DNA of 64,000 nucleotides, taken from positions 1 to 64,000 of the forward strand of contig NZ_JAWLVJ010000008.1 in the NCBI RefSeq assembly GCF_033100395.1, read 5' to 3'. The position numbers and the translations under genes were made by a program. The stretch is from Terasakiella sp033100395. Lineage in GTDB: Bacteria; Pseudomonadota; Alphaproteobacteria; Rhodospirillales; Terasakiellaceae. Position 1 is the first letter of the stretch. Every line of letters starts with the position of its first letter. This document shows, piece after piece, positions 15,164-24,622 of this stretch. The notes under the pieces were generated by a model. The model was not told where the DNA came from. It saw nothing but the letters and a program-made list of their open reading frames with translations, and made no database searches.

Positions 15164-18100
15164 ATGAAAACTATTCAAGAAATCAGAGAAGAAATCCGCC
15201 ACTTCCACTTAAAAGATGAAGTTGAAGTTCTGTCTGCCCTTCAGGAAAATTCTGTCCTGTCTATGGATCAGCGAAATCGCATGGTAAGCCGTGCCAGTAC
15301 GTTGATTGAAGATATCCGAAATGATGACAGGCCCGCCTTGCTGGAAGTGTTTTTGGCAGAATATGGATTGTCCACCAATGAAGGGGTGGCCCTGATGTGT
15401 CTGGCAGAAGCTTTGATGCGGGTGCCGGATGCGGAAACCATGGATCATCTGATTGAAGACAAGATCGCGCCGTCTGCCTGGTCCGAACATAAGGGCCATT
15501 CCAATTCCATGCTGGTCAATGCCTCGACCTGGGGGTTGATGCTGACCGGGAAAGTGCTGGATGATCATGCCTCCAAAGGTATTGGTGCCACCATTCATGG
15601 CTTGGTCAAACGATTGGGTGAACCTGTCATTCGTCTGGCCGTCAAACATGCCATGAAAGAACTGGGTAGCCAGTTTGTGTTGGGTGAAACTATTGGTGAT
15701 GCGGTCAAACGCGGCAAGAAACAGGAAGAAGACGGTTACACTTTTTCCTATGATATGCTGGGCGAAGCAGCCCTGACCAAGAAAGATGCGGACAAGTTCT
15801 TCCAATCCTATAAAGCGTCTATCGAATATCTCGCAAGCCATGCCAAAGCTGATACAGTTGCAGAAAATCCCGGCATTTCCATCAAACTATCCGCCCTTCA
15901 TCCACGCTATGAAGTGGGGCAGCGTGATCGGGTGATGACAGAGTTGGTGGAAAGCACCCTTGCCCTGACCCTTTTGGCAAAAGAGGCCAATATGGGGCTG
16001 AACATTGATGCGGAAGAAGCCGATCGTCTGGATTTATCCCTGGATGTGATTGAGGCTGTTTTGTCTGATCCACGCCTTGAAGGCTGGGATGGATTTGGTG
16101 TTGTGGTTCAGGCCTATGGCAAACGGGCAAGCTTTGTCATCGACTGGCTTTATAATCTATCAGTCAAGCTTGATCGTAAAATCATGGTGCGTCTGGTGAA
16201 AGGTGCCTATTGGGATACGGAGATCAAACGCGCTCAGGTCGAAGGGCTTTCTGATTTCCCCGTCTTTACCAAAAAATCAGCGACTGATTGTTCTTATATT
16301 TATTGTGCAGAAAAGCTTCTGGCGATGACGGATCGGATTTATCCGCAGTTCGCGACCCATAATGCCAACAGTGTTGCGATGATCCTGGAATTGGCAACAG
16401 ATGAGGCGGCATTTGAATTCCAGCGTCTGCATGGCATGGGCGAAGTGTTACACCGATTGGTGCATGAACGTGAAAATGTGCGTTGTCGCATCTACGCTCC
16501 TGTCGGGCCGCACCGTGATCTGCTGGCTTATCTGGTGCGTCGCCTTCTGGAAAATGGCGCGAACTCATCCTTTGTGAACCAAATCGTTGATACCTCTGTT
16601 CCAGTTTCTGAAATCGCGGATGATCCGATTGTGACCCACAGCGAAAGTCTGAAGAATGCGGGTGGTTTTATTAAAAAGCCTGTAGATCTTTATGGGGCTG
16701 AACGTCCGAATTCAAAGGGGTGGGATCTGCATAATGATGATGATGTGGAAGCTATTGACGCGGCCCGTGGTCCGTTCATGAATACCACATGGGAAATTGC
16801 CCCGCTGACTGCTGAGAAGGCAACAGGGGCAGAAACCATGACCGTCACCAATCCTGCTAACCCGGATGATGTTTTGGGGCATGTCTTGCTAGCAAGTCCT
16901 GGGGATGTTGAAAAAGCGATTGCAGAAGCTGAAGACTGGACAGGTGTGTCTGCAAAAGACCGTGCGTTCGTCTTGAATAAAGCGGCTGATATTTATGAAG
17001 AAAACTTCGGTAAAATCTTCGCCATCCTGACCCGTGAAGCTGGCAAGACACCGATGGATGCCATCGCGGAACTGCGTGAGGCCGTTGATTTTCTACGCTA
17101 TTACGCTGCACGTGCCGCAGAACTGGAAGGTCGTGCGGCGCGCGGTATCTTTACCTGCATTTCACCCTGGAACTTCCCGCTGGCGATCTTTACCGGGCAA
17201 ATTGTGGCGGCCCTTTCGGTTGGTAATGGCGTTCTGGCGAAACCTGCTGAACAGACCCCGATCATGGCTCATGTGGCAGTGGAACTATTGCATCAGGCAG
17301 GCGTGCCGCGCACAGCCTTGCAATTGCTGCCCGGGACAGGGGCTGTTGTGGGTGCTGGTCTTGTTGCCAATAAACAGGTGGCCGGCGTCTGTTTTACAGG
17401 GTCTACGCAGACTGCTCAGCATATTAACCGGGGCATGGCGGAACACGCGGTTTCCAGTGCGCCCTTGATTGCGGAAACGGGGGGGCTGAACGCCATGATC
17501 GTTGATTCCACAGCTTTGCCGGAACAGGCGGTCAAAGACATTGTGGCTTCGGCTTTCCAGTCTGCCGGGCAGCGCTGTTCTGCCTTGCGTCTGTTGTATC
17601 TGCAAGAAGATATTAAAGAGACTTTCCTGGAAATGCTTTATGGTGCAATGGATGAGCTTTGCGTCGGAAATCCGTGGGATTATAAAACAGACGTGGGTCC
17701 GGTGATTGACGAAACGGCACGGACCAAGATCAATAGCTATATTGCTGCGGTCAAAGGTCGGGTAATGAAACAGATTGCTTGTCCAGATACAGGTACCTTT
17801 GTTGCACCAACGGTTTTGAAAGTGTCGGGCATCAAGGAGATGGCGGAAGAAATCTTTGGTCCGGTCCTGCATGTGGCAACTTTCAAGGCTTCTGAAATCG
17901 ATCAGATCATTGAAGATGTCAATGCGTCCGGTTACGGGTTGACCTTTGGGCTTCATACTCGGATTGATGACCGGGTTCAGCATATTACGTCGAACCTGTG
18001 TGTCGGTAATATGTATGTAAACCGCAACCAGATCGGTGCGATTGTCGGTTCCCAACCTTTTGGTGGGGAAGGCATGTCGGGGACAGGCCCAAAAGCGGGT

Positions 18101-18622
18101 GGTCCGGCTTATGTGAAACGCTTTACGAAGGAAAAGACAGTTTCCCTCCCATTGCCTGCTATGGATGAGGTTCTGTCGTTTGATGCGGTTCAAGAGTTAA
18201 TTTCGAAAGCGGTCCCTGAAAAAAGGGGTAAGCTCAGCCGTCATATTTTGCCTGGTCCAACCGGGGAGAAAAACGAACTTTCTGTTTATGGGCGTGGTGT
18301 GATCCTCTGCCTTGGCCCAACTGTTGAAGCTGCAGAGAAACAAGCTGACATCGTTCGAAGAAGTGGTGCCGTACCTGTGGTGCTGGAAGGTCATCTGGAA
18401 CGGGATTTTCTAAGCCGCCTTGTTGGCTTTGATGCGGTGGTCAGTTGGAGTGAAGAAACGGACCTGAAAGCCATTCGTTCGGCGCTGGCAAAGCGCGATG
18501 GGATGATCATTCCGCTGATTTCAGCCGATGATTTTGCAGATCGTTGTGTGCTGGAACGTCATATCTGTATTGATACCACAGCAGCAGGCGGCAATGCGGC
18601 CTTGTTGGCGGTGGCGTCATAA
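15164..18622 (+). CDS. putA: bifunctional proline dehydrogenase/L-glutamate gamma-semialdehyde dehydrogenase
   Basis: Oxidises proline to glutamate in two steps, channelling P5C/glutamate semialdehyde between sites and passing electrons from FAD to quinone and from the aldehyde to NAD. The FAD-binding PRODH barrel covers about residues 190-480 (SIKLSALHPRYE; RLVKGAYWDTE; RRLLENGANSSFVN). The aldehyde dehydrogenase covers about 540-985, with PWNFP, the general base E771 and nucleophile C805 in GQRCSALRL. The protein lacks the N-terminal ribbon-helix-helix repressor domain of enteric PutA and has an extra C-terminal domain of about 150 residues, which is the type-B architecture, known from Rhodobacter. 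Regulation is therefore external, probably by the divergent Lrp gene. A terminator follows. Confidence 0.97.
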   Translation: MKTIQEIREEIRHFHLKDEVEVLSALQENSVLSMDQRNRMVSRASTLIEDIRNDDRPALLEVFLAEYGLSTNEGVALMCLAEALMRVPDAETMDHLIEDKIAPSAWSEHKGHSNSMLVNASTWGLMLTGKVLDDHASKGIGATIHGLVKRLGEPVIRLAVKHAMKELGSQFVLGETIGDAVKRGKKQEEDGYTFSYDMLGEAALTKKDADKFFQSYKASIEYLASHAKADTVAENPGISIKLSALHPRYEVGQRDRVMTELVESTLALTLLAKEANMGLNIDAEEADRLDLSLDVIEAVLSDPRLEGWDGFGVVVQAYGKRASFVIDWLYNLSVKLDRKIMVRLVKGAYWDTEIKRAQVEGLSDFPVFTKKSATDCSYIYCAEKLLAMTDRIYPQFATHNANSVAMILELATDEAAFEFQRLHGMGEVLHRLVHERENVRCRIYAPVGPHRDLLAYLVRRLLENGANSSFVNQIVDTSVPVSEIADDPIVTHSESLKNAGGFIKKPVDLYGAERPNSKGWDLHNDDDVEAIDAARGPFMNTTWEIAPLTAEKATGAETMTVTNPANPDDVLGHVLLASPGDVEKAIAEAEDWTGVSAKDRAFVLNKAADIYEENFGKIFAILTREAGKTPMDAIAELREAVDFLRYYAARAAELEGRAARGIFTCISPWNFPLAIFTGQIVAALSVGNGVLAKPAEQTPIMAHVAVELLHQAGVPRTALQLLPGTGAVVGAGLVANKQVAGVCFTGSTQTAQHINRGMAEHAVSSAPLIAETGGLNAMIVDSTALPEQAVKDIVASAFQSAGQRCSALRLLYLQEDIKETFLEMLYGAMDELCVGNPWDYKTDVGPVIDETARTKINSYIAAVKGRVMKQIACPDTGTFVAPTVLKVSGIKEMAEEIFGPVLHVATFKASEIDQIIEDVNASGYGLTFGLHTRIDDRVQHITSNLCVGNMYVNRNQIGAIVGSQPFGGEGMSGTGPKAGGPAYVKRFTKEKTVSLPLPAMDEVLSFDAVQELISKAVPEKRGKLSRHILPGPTGEKNELSVYGRGVILCLGPTVEAAEKQADIVRRSGAVPVVLEGHLERDFLSRLVGFDAVVSWSEETDLKAIRSALAKRDGMIIPLISADDFADRCVLERHICIDTTAAGGNAALLAVAS

Positions 18623-18643
18623 TTATTAATCATCTGAAAAAAG

Positions 18644-18686
18644 AAATCCCTGCATCGAGGTTATGTCTTGAGGCGGGGATTTTTTT
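18644..18686 (+). terminator. putA terminator
   Basis: AAATCCC at 18644-18650 and GGGATTT, extended by imperfect pairing inside, followed by a T run. It separates putA from the fumarase transcript. Confidence 0.75.
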
Positions 18687-18784
18687 GGCTGATGCCGATG
18701 GTATCTTAAGTGAGGTGTGCATAAAGAAACAGTTGATGATGGAATATGGTATATGTTAAATAAGAATTACTATTTTGTAAAAAT

Positions 18785-18803
18785 AGATAAGTTTTGTTTA
18801 TCT
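18785..18803. promoter_or_regulatory. inverted repeat upstream of the class I fumarase gene
   Basis: AGATAA-N7-TTATCT at 18785-18803 is a perfect 6-bp dyad about 30 bases before the ATG, in an AT-rich stretch. It could be an operator for the LysR regulator encoded two genes on, but the site and the partner are untested. Confidence 0.3.
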
Positions 18804-18831
18804 TTTTAATCCCCCTTAGGTTTCAGGTCCC

Positions 18832-20427
18832 ATGAAGACATATTCCGCGCTTTTTCAGAAAAGCACAGACGACAATCCTTTTCGTAAAATTTCGACAAAT
18901 GGCATTCGTCACATTGAAATTGACGGTGACAGCTTTATTAAAATTTCACCGGAAGCTATTACGGCCTTAACCAAAGAAGCTTTTAAAGATGTGTCTCATT
19001 TACTGCGCCCCGCACATTTGCAGCAGCTGCAGAATATTCTTCAGGATCCGGATGCAACGACCAATGATCAGTTTGTTGCCCAGCAATTATTGAAAAATGC
19101 CGTGATCTCTGCAGAAGGGGAATTCCCCAGCTGTCAGGATACGGGCACAGCGATCATTTCTGCCAAAAAAGGGCAGAACGTCCTCGTAGATGGTGATCTG
19201 CATGATGCGTTTTGTGCTGGGATTGAAGAAACCTGGCAGAAGCTAAATCTGCGTTTCTCCCAGATGGCGCCTTTGACAATGTTTGAAGAAAAAAACACCC
19301 GGACCAACCTGCCAGCACAGATTGATGTAGAGGCCGTCAATGGCGATGCGATTGACTTTCTGTTCATGGCAAAAGGCGGTGGGTCGGCGAATAAAACCTT
19401 TCTCTTTCAGGAAACCCGCCGTTTGCTTGAAAAGGAAAGATTGCTTTCTTTTCTGGAAGAAAAAATCAAATCCCTGGGGACAACGGCCTGCCCACCTTAT
19501 CACTTAGCCATTGTCATTGGCGGGCTGTCTGCTGAACAGAATCTGAAGACCGTCAAAATGGCATCGGCGAAAGAACTGGATCATCTGGTTCAATCCGGTG
19601 ATGAGAGTGGACGTGCTTTTAGGGATGTGGAACTGGAACGGGAAGTTCTGGAGATCACACGCTCTATTGGATTGGGTGCGCAATTTGGCGGCAAGTATTT
19701 CTGTCATGATATTCGCATCATCCGATTGCCACGCCATGGGGGCAGTCTTCCGGTGGGGATTGGTGTCAGTTGTTCGGCTGATCGTCAAATCAAGGGACGC
19801 ATTGATCGTGATGGCGTGTGGCTTGAAGCGCTGGAAAGAGAACCGCAGCGTTATCTACAGGATGTCCTTTTTGATAGTGCAGATGCGGTGAAAATCAATC
19901 TGGATGAACCGATGAGTGAGATTTGCGACAAACTTTCGACCTTGGAGGTTTCAACGCCTGTTTTAATGTCTGGGACGATGATTGTTGCGCGTGACCTCGT
20001 GCATGCAGAACTGGCCAAACAATTGAGTCAGGGAAAACCACTTCCGGATTATATGAAGGAACATCCGATTTATTATGCCGGACCCGCCAAGACGCCGGAA
20101 GGACGGGCGTCAGGGTCCTTTGGGCCGACAACAGCGGCGCGCATGGACCCATATGTGCGTGACTTGCAGCAAAATGGTGCATCGCTGGTGATGATCGCAA
20201 AAGGTAATCGTTCGCGCGATGTGGTTCAAAGTTGCAAAGATCATAATGGTTTCTTTTTGGGTTCTGTTGGTGGAGCGGCCGCTGTTTTAGGGCGCGACGT
20301 TATCAAGAAGATTGAACAAATTGATTTTGAAGAATTCGGCATGGAAGCGGTCTTTAAAATTGTTGTTCAGGATTTCCCGGCTTTTGTGGTAATTGACAAC
20401 AAAGGAAATGATTTCTTCACAAGCTAG
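18832..20427 (+). CDS. class I fumarate hydratase family enzyme, probable mesaconase
   Basis: A 531-residue [4Fe-4S] hydro-lyase of the FumA/FumB type. The three cluster cysteines are visible: C101 (EFPSCQDTG), C220 (TTACPPYHLAI) and C314 (GVSCSADRQIKGR). Catalytic-domain and swivelling-domain motifs are complete, including GPTTAARMDPYV near the C-terminus. Class I enzymes hydrate fumarate, and some also hydrate mesaconate to (S)-citramalate. Because it stands beside methylaspartate ammonia-lyase, which makes mesaconate, and beside a CoA-transferase and CitE-like lyase, which could consume citramalate, I infer a mesaconase role. A housekeeping fumarase role is the alternative. It is followed after 9 bases by the LysR gene. 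Confidence 0.85.
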   Translation: MKTYSALFQKSTDDNPFRKISTNGIRHIEIDGDSFIKISPEAITALTKEAFKDVSHLLRPAHLQQLQNILQDPDATTNDQFVAQQLLKNAVISAEGEFPSCQDTGTAIISAKKGQNVLVDGDLHDAFCAGIEETWQKLNLRFSQMAPLTMFEEKNTRTNLPAQIDVEAVNGDAIDFLFMAKGGGSANKTFLFQETRRLLEKERLLSFLEEKIKSLGTTACPPYHLAIVIGGLSAEQNLKTVKMASAKELDHLVQSGDESGRAFRDVELEREVLEITRSIGLGAQFGGKYFCHDIRIIRLPRHGGSLPVGIGVSCSADRQIKGRIDRDGVWLEALEREPQRYLQDVLFDSADAVKINLDEPMSEICDKLSTLEVSTPVLMSGTMIVARDLVHAELAKQLSQGKPLPDYMKEHPIYYAGPAKTPEGRASGSFGPTTAARMDPYVRDLQQNGASLVMIAKGNRSRDVVQSCKDHNGFFLGSVGGAAAVLGRDVIKKIEQIDFEEFGMEAVFKIVVQDFPAFVVIDNKGNDFFTS

Positions 20428-20436
20428 GGACAGGAC

Positions 20437-21375
20437 ATGAGTGAAGAGAAGCTGTCTAAAGTCACAAGACGTCAATTGCAGATATTTATCGCAGCTGTTG
20501 AACACCGCAATTTTATCAAAGCGGCAGAACAACTTGGCTTAACGCCCCCGGCTGTTTCCATGCAAATGAGCCGCCTGAGTGATGCCTTCGGCACCGACCT
20601 GTTTGAAAAAGACGGACGCAACATTCAGCCAACGCACGCCGCAACAGCGTTGATGCCTTATGCAACGAAGGTGAATGAGACGTTGGCTGAAGCCTATGAA
20701 GTGATCGGTGCTGAAGTTGATCGGCGTGAGCGCAGTGTCAGTATCGGTATTGTGACGACGTCGCGGAACTTTGCACCTCAGCTTTTAAAAGAATTTTCAA
20801 ACGCCTTTCCTGACATTGATATTGATATCTCCATTTCAAATCGCGACGTTTTGATCACGCAACTTGAAAAGGGAGAAATCGATCTGGCGTTCATGGGGCG
20901 CTTGCCGGAAGGTCTGGACGTGGAAGCCATCCGGTTTGCCGAACACCCTTATGTCATTATTGCCCATCCAGAACATGCGATGGCAAAAGAAAAACAAATC
21001 CGTCCCATAGACCTGCTGAGCTGTAAGTTTATTCAGCGTGAAGACGGTTGTGGCACCCATATGGTGCATGAACAGTTTTTCAAGCAAGCTGGTTTGAATG
21101 TGCCAACGGGGCAGGTGATGAATAGTAACGCCAATATCAAGCAGGCGGTAATGGCAGACCTTGGGATCGCTTTTATTTCCGGTCATACGATTGATCTGGA
21201 ATGTCAATTGGGGAAGCTGACCGTTTTGGATGTTAAACGAACGCCCGTTCAGTCTGATTGGTATGTGGTGCATCGGCGCACCAAAAGACTGCCACCTGCG
21301 GCCAAGAAACTCTGTTCCTTCATTGTGGAAAATGGCCCGGAATTTATGAAAAGATTTTTCAAGACTGAGATTTAG
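20437..21375 (+). CDS. LysR family transcriptional regulator
   Basis: 312 residues with an N-terminal HTH (about 8-68, RRQLQIFIAAVEHRNFIKAAEQLGLTPPAVSMQMSRLSD) and a CbbR-like effector-binding domain (SIGIVTTSRNFAPQLLKEFSNAFPDI). CbbR relatives sense metabolites of central carbon flux. It is co-directional with the fumarase (9-base gap) and converges on the CitE-like gene with a 17-bp overlap of the coding ends. It may control the fumarase and the facing methylaspartate operon; this is inferred from position alone. Confidence 0.9.
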   Translation: MSEEKLSKVTRRQLQIFIAAVEHRNFIKAAEQLGLTPPAVSMQMSRLSDAFGTDLFEKDGRNIQPTHAATALMPYATKVNETLAEAYEVIGAEVDRRERSVSIGIVTTSRNFAPQLLKEFSNAFPDIDIDISISNRDVLITQLEKGEIDLAFMGRLPEGLDVEAIRFAEHPYVIIAHPEHAMAKEKQIRPIDLLSCKFIQREDGCGTHMVHEQFFKQAGLNVPTGQVMNSNANIKQAVMADLGIAFISGHTIDLECQLGKLTVLDVKRTPVQSDWYVVHRRTKRLPPAAKKLCSFIVENGPEFMKRFFKTEI

Positions 21376-22210
21376 ACAGCAAGGCCTGCGCACGCACGAC
21401 AATGGGTAAATCAATCATTTTGCCGTCCAGCTGAATTGCGCCACGTTTTTCTGCAATCGCTGTTTCATAGGCAGCGACAACGCGTTTGGCATATTCAATT
21501 TCTTCGGGCTGAATGGCGAAAACGTCATTTACACAGGCGACCTGACGTGGATGAATGCAAAGCACACCGTCAAACCCCATGTTCTTGGCTTTTTTTACCA
21601 AGGCCCCAAAGCGATCCATGTCATGGACTTCTGCTATTGACCCGGGCAAGCCGATCACATCGACCTGGGCTTGGCGTGCGGCCATAATCAATGTTTGCGC
21701 AGGGTTAAACAGGTTATCAGCATTGGCTTCAAATCCACATTCCGTGCTGAAATCTTCTGTTCCAAAAGCAAGGGTCTGAAGTCGATTGGATGCGTTTGCA
21801 ATCTCACATGCTTTCATCAGGGCTTCAGGTGTTTCAATCAGCGCCACCAGTTTGATCTGCCCTGCCTGTAGGGCTGCTTCGCGTTCACAGGAAGACAGAT
21901 GTTCATCGACAAGGCGGATATGTTCTGACCCCATGACTTTCGGAAGGATGATTCCAGCAACATCGCTTAGGGTTGTAGCCGGGATGTCTTTCGCGCAATC
22001 GCCAAAGTCACGATTGATACGCACCCAGACCTTCTGCCCTTTTTGTGCCAGCAAAGAAACATGTTCAGTCAGCACATCGCGGGCAAATTGTTTCTGGGCC
22101 AGTGGAACGCTGTCTTCCATATCAAGAATGACCACATCGGCATTTCTCTGATGGGCTTTTTCAACAAAGCGGCGTTCATGGGCAGGCACAAAAAGGTAAG
22201 AGGCAGACAT
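21359..22210 (-). CDS. HpcH/HpaI/CitE-family lyase, probable citramalyl-CoA lyase
   Basis: A 283-residue TIM-barrel lyase. Family motifs: LDMEDSVP (about 30-37), the WVRINR strand (about 62-67), ALIETPEAL, the AFGTEDFSTECGF metal-binding loop, and LCIHPRQV near the C-terminus. CitE-like enzymes of this length act on CoA thioesters such as citramalyl-CoA, malyl-CoA or methylmalyl-CoA. Next to a CoA-transferase and the glutamate mutase/methylaspartase genes, cleavage of citramalyl-CoA to acetyl-CoA and pyruvate is the best reading. It is the last gene of the operon, 15 bases after the CoA-transferase, and no terminator is visible before the convergent LysR gene. Confidence 0.85.
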   Translation of the reverse strand: MSASYLFVPAHERRFVEKAHQRNADVVILDMEDSVPLAQKQFARDVLTEHVSLLAQKGQKVWVRINRDFGDCAKDIPATTLSDVAGIILPKVMGSEHIRLVDEHLSSCEREAALQAGQIKLVALIETPEALMKACEIANASNRLQTLAFGTEDFSTECGFEANADNLFNPAQTLIMAARQAQVDVIGLPGSIAEVHDMDRFGALVKKAKNMGFDGVLCIHPRQVACVNDVFAIQPEEIEYAKRVVAAYETAIAEKRGAIQLDGKMIDLPIVVRAQALLSKSQS

Positions 22211-22225
22211 CTGGCTTTCCTGTCT

Positions 22226-23374
22226 TTAGCTAGGGGCAAATTCGTTTCGAATATCGGCACTATGTTCACCCAGTGCCGGCACACGACCGAATTTATAATC
22301 ACTTTTTTCGAAACTATGTACAACAGGTGCGGATACAAGTTCAGCTTTTTCACCATCTTCCAGGGTGACTTCTGTTCGGCGCAGCTGTGGATGTTCGGAA
22401 AATGTCTGAACGGAATTCACCCCGCCATAGGCAATGGCTGCCTTTTGCAATAACTCTTCAAGTTCCGCACGTGTCTTGGATTTGAAAATCTCCGTCACAA
22501 GTCCATCTAATGCCTGGCGGTTTTCAACACGTGCGCTGGCATTGCAGAACAGCTCATCCGTTGCAATTTCCGGCATGTTAAAGACATCGCGGCATAAGCG
22601 AACCCATTCACGTTCATTCTGGATCGAGATTGCCAGGGTTTCCCCATCCGCCGTTTTAAAACCGCCATAAGGCGCGATTGATGGATGATGCAATCCAACA
22701 GGCTGTGGGGCTTTGCCTGCATAAACCGTATGCATCAACGGCACGGTCATCCAGTCAGCGGCGGTATCAAACAAAGAGACTTTGACCGAACTGCCTTTAC
22801 CAGAAATGCTGCGTGCGATCAGGGCTTTTTGCAGGCCGATGATGGCGTTCATGCTCGCTCCAATGTCGCAAACTGAAACCCCGATGCGCCCTGGATGCCC
22901 CGGTGCACCATTTACGGCAACCAGTCCACTTTCACACTGAACCAGGAAGTCATAGGCTTTCATGTCTTTGTAACGTCCTTCGTCACCATAGCCACTGATG
23001 TCACAGGTAATGATTTTCGGGTTTTTCTTCTTTAAGGTTTCGTACCCAAAGCCAGCCCGTTCAATCGCACCGGGGGCAAGGTTCTGAATAAAGATATCTG
23101 CCTTTTCCAGAATACGATGGAGGAGGGCAGCATCTTCCGGATCTTTGATATTGAGGCAGAGAGATTCTTTGCCATGGTTTGCCCAGACGAAATAAGAGGC
23201 AGAGCCTTTGACGGCCTTATCGTATTTTCTGGCAAAATCACCAGTGTCACGTTCAATCTTGATCACACGCGCACCACCCTGGGCGAAATGGCAGGAACAA
23301 AGTGGGGCAGCAACGGCTTGTTCAAGTGAAACGATCAGCAGCCCTTCATAGGGCTTCAGGCTATCCTGAGACAT
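22226..23374 (-). CDS. CaiB/BaiF family III CoA-transferase
   Basis: A 382-residue class III CoA-transferase. The N-terminal fold EGLLIVSLEQAVAAPLCSCHF and the KIERDTGDFAR segment bind CoA; the expected catalytic aspartate is D170 in VSVCDIGASMNAI. Such enzymes move CoA between carboxylic acids through an enzyme-bound anhydride. In this operon the likely acceptor is (S)-citramalate (or mesaconate) and the donor probably succinyl-CoA or acetyl-CoA. The ATG directly follows the methylaspartase stop (TAAATG), which shows tight coupling. The substrate is inferred from context. Confidence 0.85.
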   Translation of the reverse strand: MSQDSLKPYEGLLIVSLEQAVAAPLCSCHFAQGGARVIKIERDTGDFARKYDKAVKGSASYFVWANHGKESLCLNIKDPEDAALLHRILEKADIFIQNLAPGAIERAGFGYETLKKKNPKIITCDISGYGDEGRYKDMKAYDFLVQCESGLVAVNGAPGHPGRIGVSVCDIGASMNAIIGLQKALIARSISGKGSSVKVSLFDTAADWMTVPLMHTVYAGKAPQPVGLHHPSIAPYGGFKTADGETLAISIQNEREWVRLCRDVFNMPEIATDELFCNASARVENRQALDGLVTEIFKSKTRAELEELLQKAAIAYGGVNSVQTFSEHPQLRRTEVTLEDGEKAELVSAPVVHSFEKSDYKFGRVPALGEHSADIRNEFAPS

Positions 23375-24622
23375 TTAAGCCTCTCCTTTTTGTGCAAGTA
23401 TGCTCAGATTACGGTTCATTTCGTTGGCAACGACGGTCATGCCTTCGTCAAACCCCATACCGGGCTTGATCAGTACCCGCTCGGGCCGGGTAGCTTGGGC
23501 TACATTGACGCAGGTACGTGCCGAGATATCCGTCTCGTTACAGGTACCGCCCTGATAGGCTTCGACAGTGTGCTTTTTGCAGTAAAGGACGGCTTCGATT
23601 GTATTGTGGATGCTGCCGAGATCCGGCGTTTTAATTTGCACCATGTGGCAGCATTTCTGATCGACAAAATCAACGACATCTTGGTAAGTGTTGCACCATT
23701 CATCCGCAACGATGCGCACATTTGAGGCTTTGTCATCCAGATGCTTTTTAATTTCTGCCAGAAGCTTGATCTGCCCGTCTTTAGACCCTGCATCTGCCGG
23801 ACCTTCAATATAGAGCTGAAACGGTTTGGCGCGTTCTTCCAGCTGAATAAGGTAATCAGCAATTTTTAATGGATCATTTTTAAAGATCAATCCAATGGTT
23901 CCATAAACATCGATATGGAGCTTGGGGCTATAGGTCGGGCCATCGCGCAAGGCTTCAATGCGGCGTGTCAGCCAGGTGACATATTCTAACAGTTTGCCAC
24001 CATTTTCACCCAGCTTGGTTGGGATGTTATTGATCAACGCATGGGGCAAGGCGTCTACCCGTTTTAAAATCATCTTATCGACAGCGCCATATCGGTCATC
24101 TCCACTTTGTGCAAACAGGGACAAGGGAGATGTCTGTAACGGAAGGTCATATTCCCGGCACACGACTTCGACCTTTAATAGTTTGTTTGCCTTGGCTGTT
24201 GCATCCAGCAGGGCTTGAGACAGGCCATAACGGATGGCGGTGTGAAGCGGTTTGCCGTCAATTTCCAACGTGTCGAAGAAGGCGGCATTTTCACGGAACG
24301 TATCGATGTCGCGACCAATCAGCAACGGTTCAATATGTTCTTTTAACAACGGGATAAACCGTTCTGCGGTAAAGAGAGGATCACGTCCGCCTGCACCGGA
24401 ATATTGGACAGCGGCACAATCACCTTCGGCCAGCAATCCGTTTTCCAGTTCCAGCATGATCGACACACATTCCCCAGACTGGCGAATGCTGTTGAACCCG
24501 GGGGTGAGAGTTTCCCCCACATATATAAATCCGTCCTGTTTCGAACCCGCTTTGATCGCTGCCTGGTCGTCAAAGTAAAAGGAGGAAAAACCAGGTGCGA
24601 AGTAGACTTTTTCGATCTTCAT
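23375..24622 (-). CDS. mal: methylaspartate ammonia-lyase
   Basis: Eliminates ammonia from (2S,3S)-3-methylaspartate to give mesaconate. It is a 415-residue enolase-superfamily enzyme with a normal length for 3-methylaspartase. The sequence shows the Mg-binding DVYG region (HIDVYGTIGLIF), a downstream VADEWCNTYQDVVDF strand, the catalytic-base lysine region VQIKTPDLGSI, and the C-terminal GGTCNETDISARTCV loop. The N-terminal capping domain opens with KIEKVYFAPGFSSFYFDDQAA. It overlaps glmE by 4 bases (ATGA) and is followed directly by the CoA-transferase. Confidence 0.95.
   Translation of the reverse strand: MKIEKVYFAPGFSSFYFDDQAAIKAGSKQDGFIYVGETLTPGFNSIRQSGECVSIMLELENGLLAEGDCAAVQYSGAGGRDPLFTAERFIPLLKEHIEPLLIGRDIDTFRENAAFFDTLEIDGKPLHTAIRYGLSQALLDATAKANKLLKVEVVCREYDLPLQTSPLSLFAQSGDDRYGAVDKMILKRVDALPHALINNIPTKLGENGGKLLEYVTWLTRRIEALRDGPTYSPKLHIDVYGTIGLIFKNDPLKIADYLIQLEERAKPFQLYIEGPADAGSKDGQIKLLAEIKKHLDDKASNVRIVADEWCNTYQDVVDFVDQKCCHMVQIKTPDLGSIHNTIEAVLYCKKHTVEAYQGGTCNETDISARTCVNVAQATRPERVLIKPGMGFDEGMTVVANEMNRNLSILAQKGEA

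Noticed and set aside
17285..18193. 302-codon frame on the minus strand inside putA
   Set aside because: Antisense to the aldehyde dehydrogenase domain of PutA, which is intact; the product has no recognisable fold.
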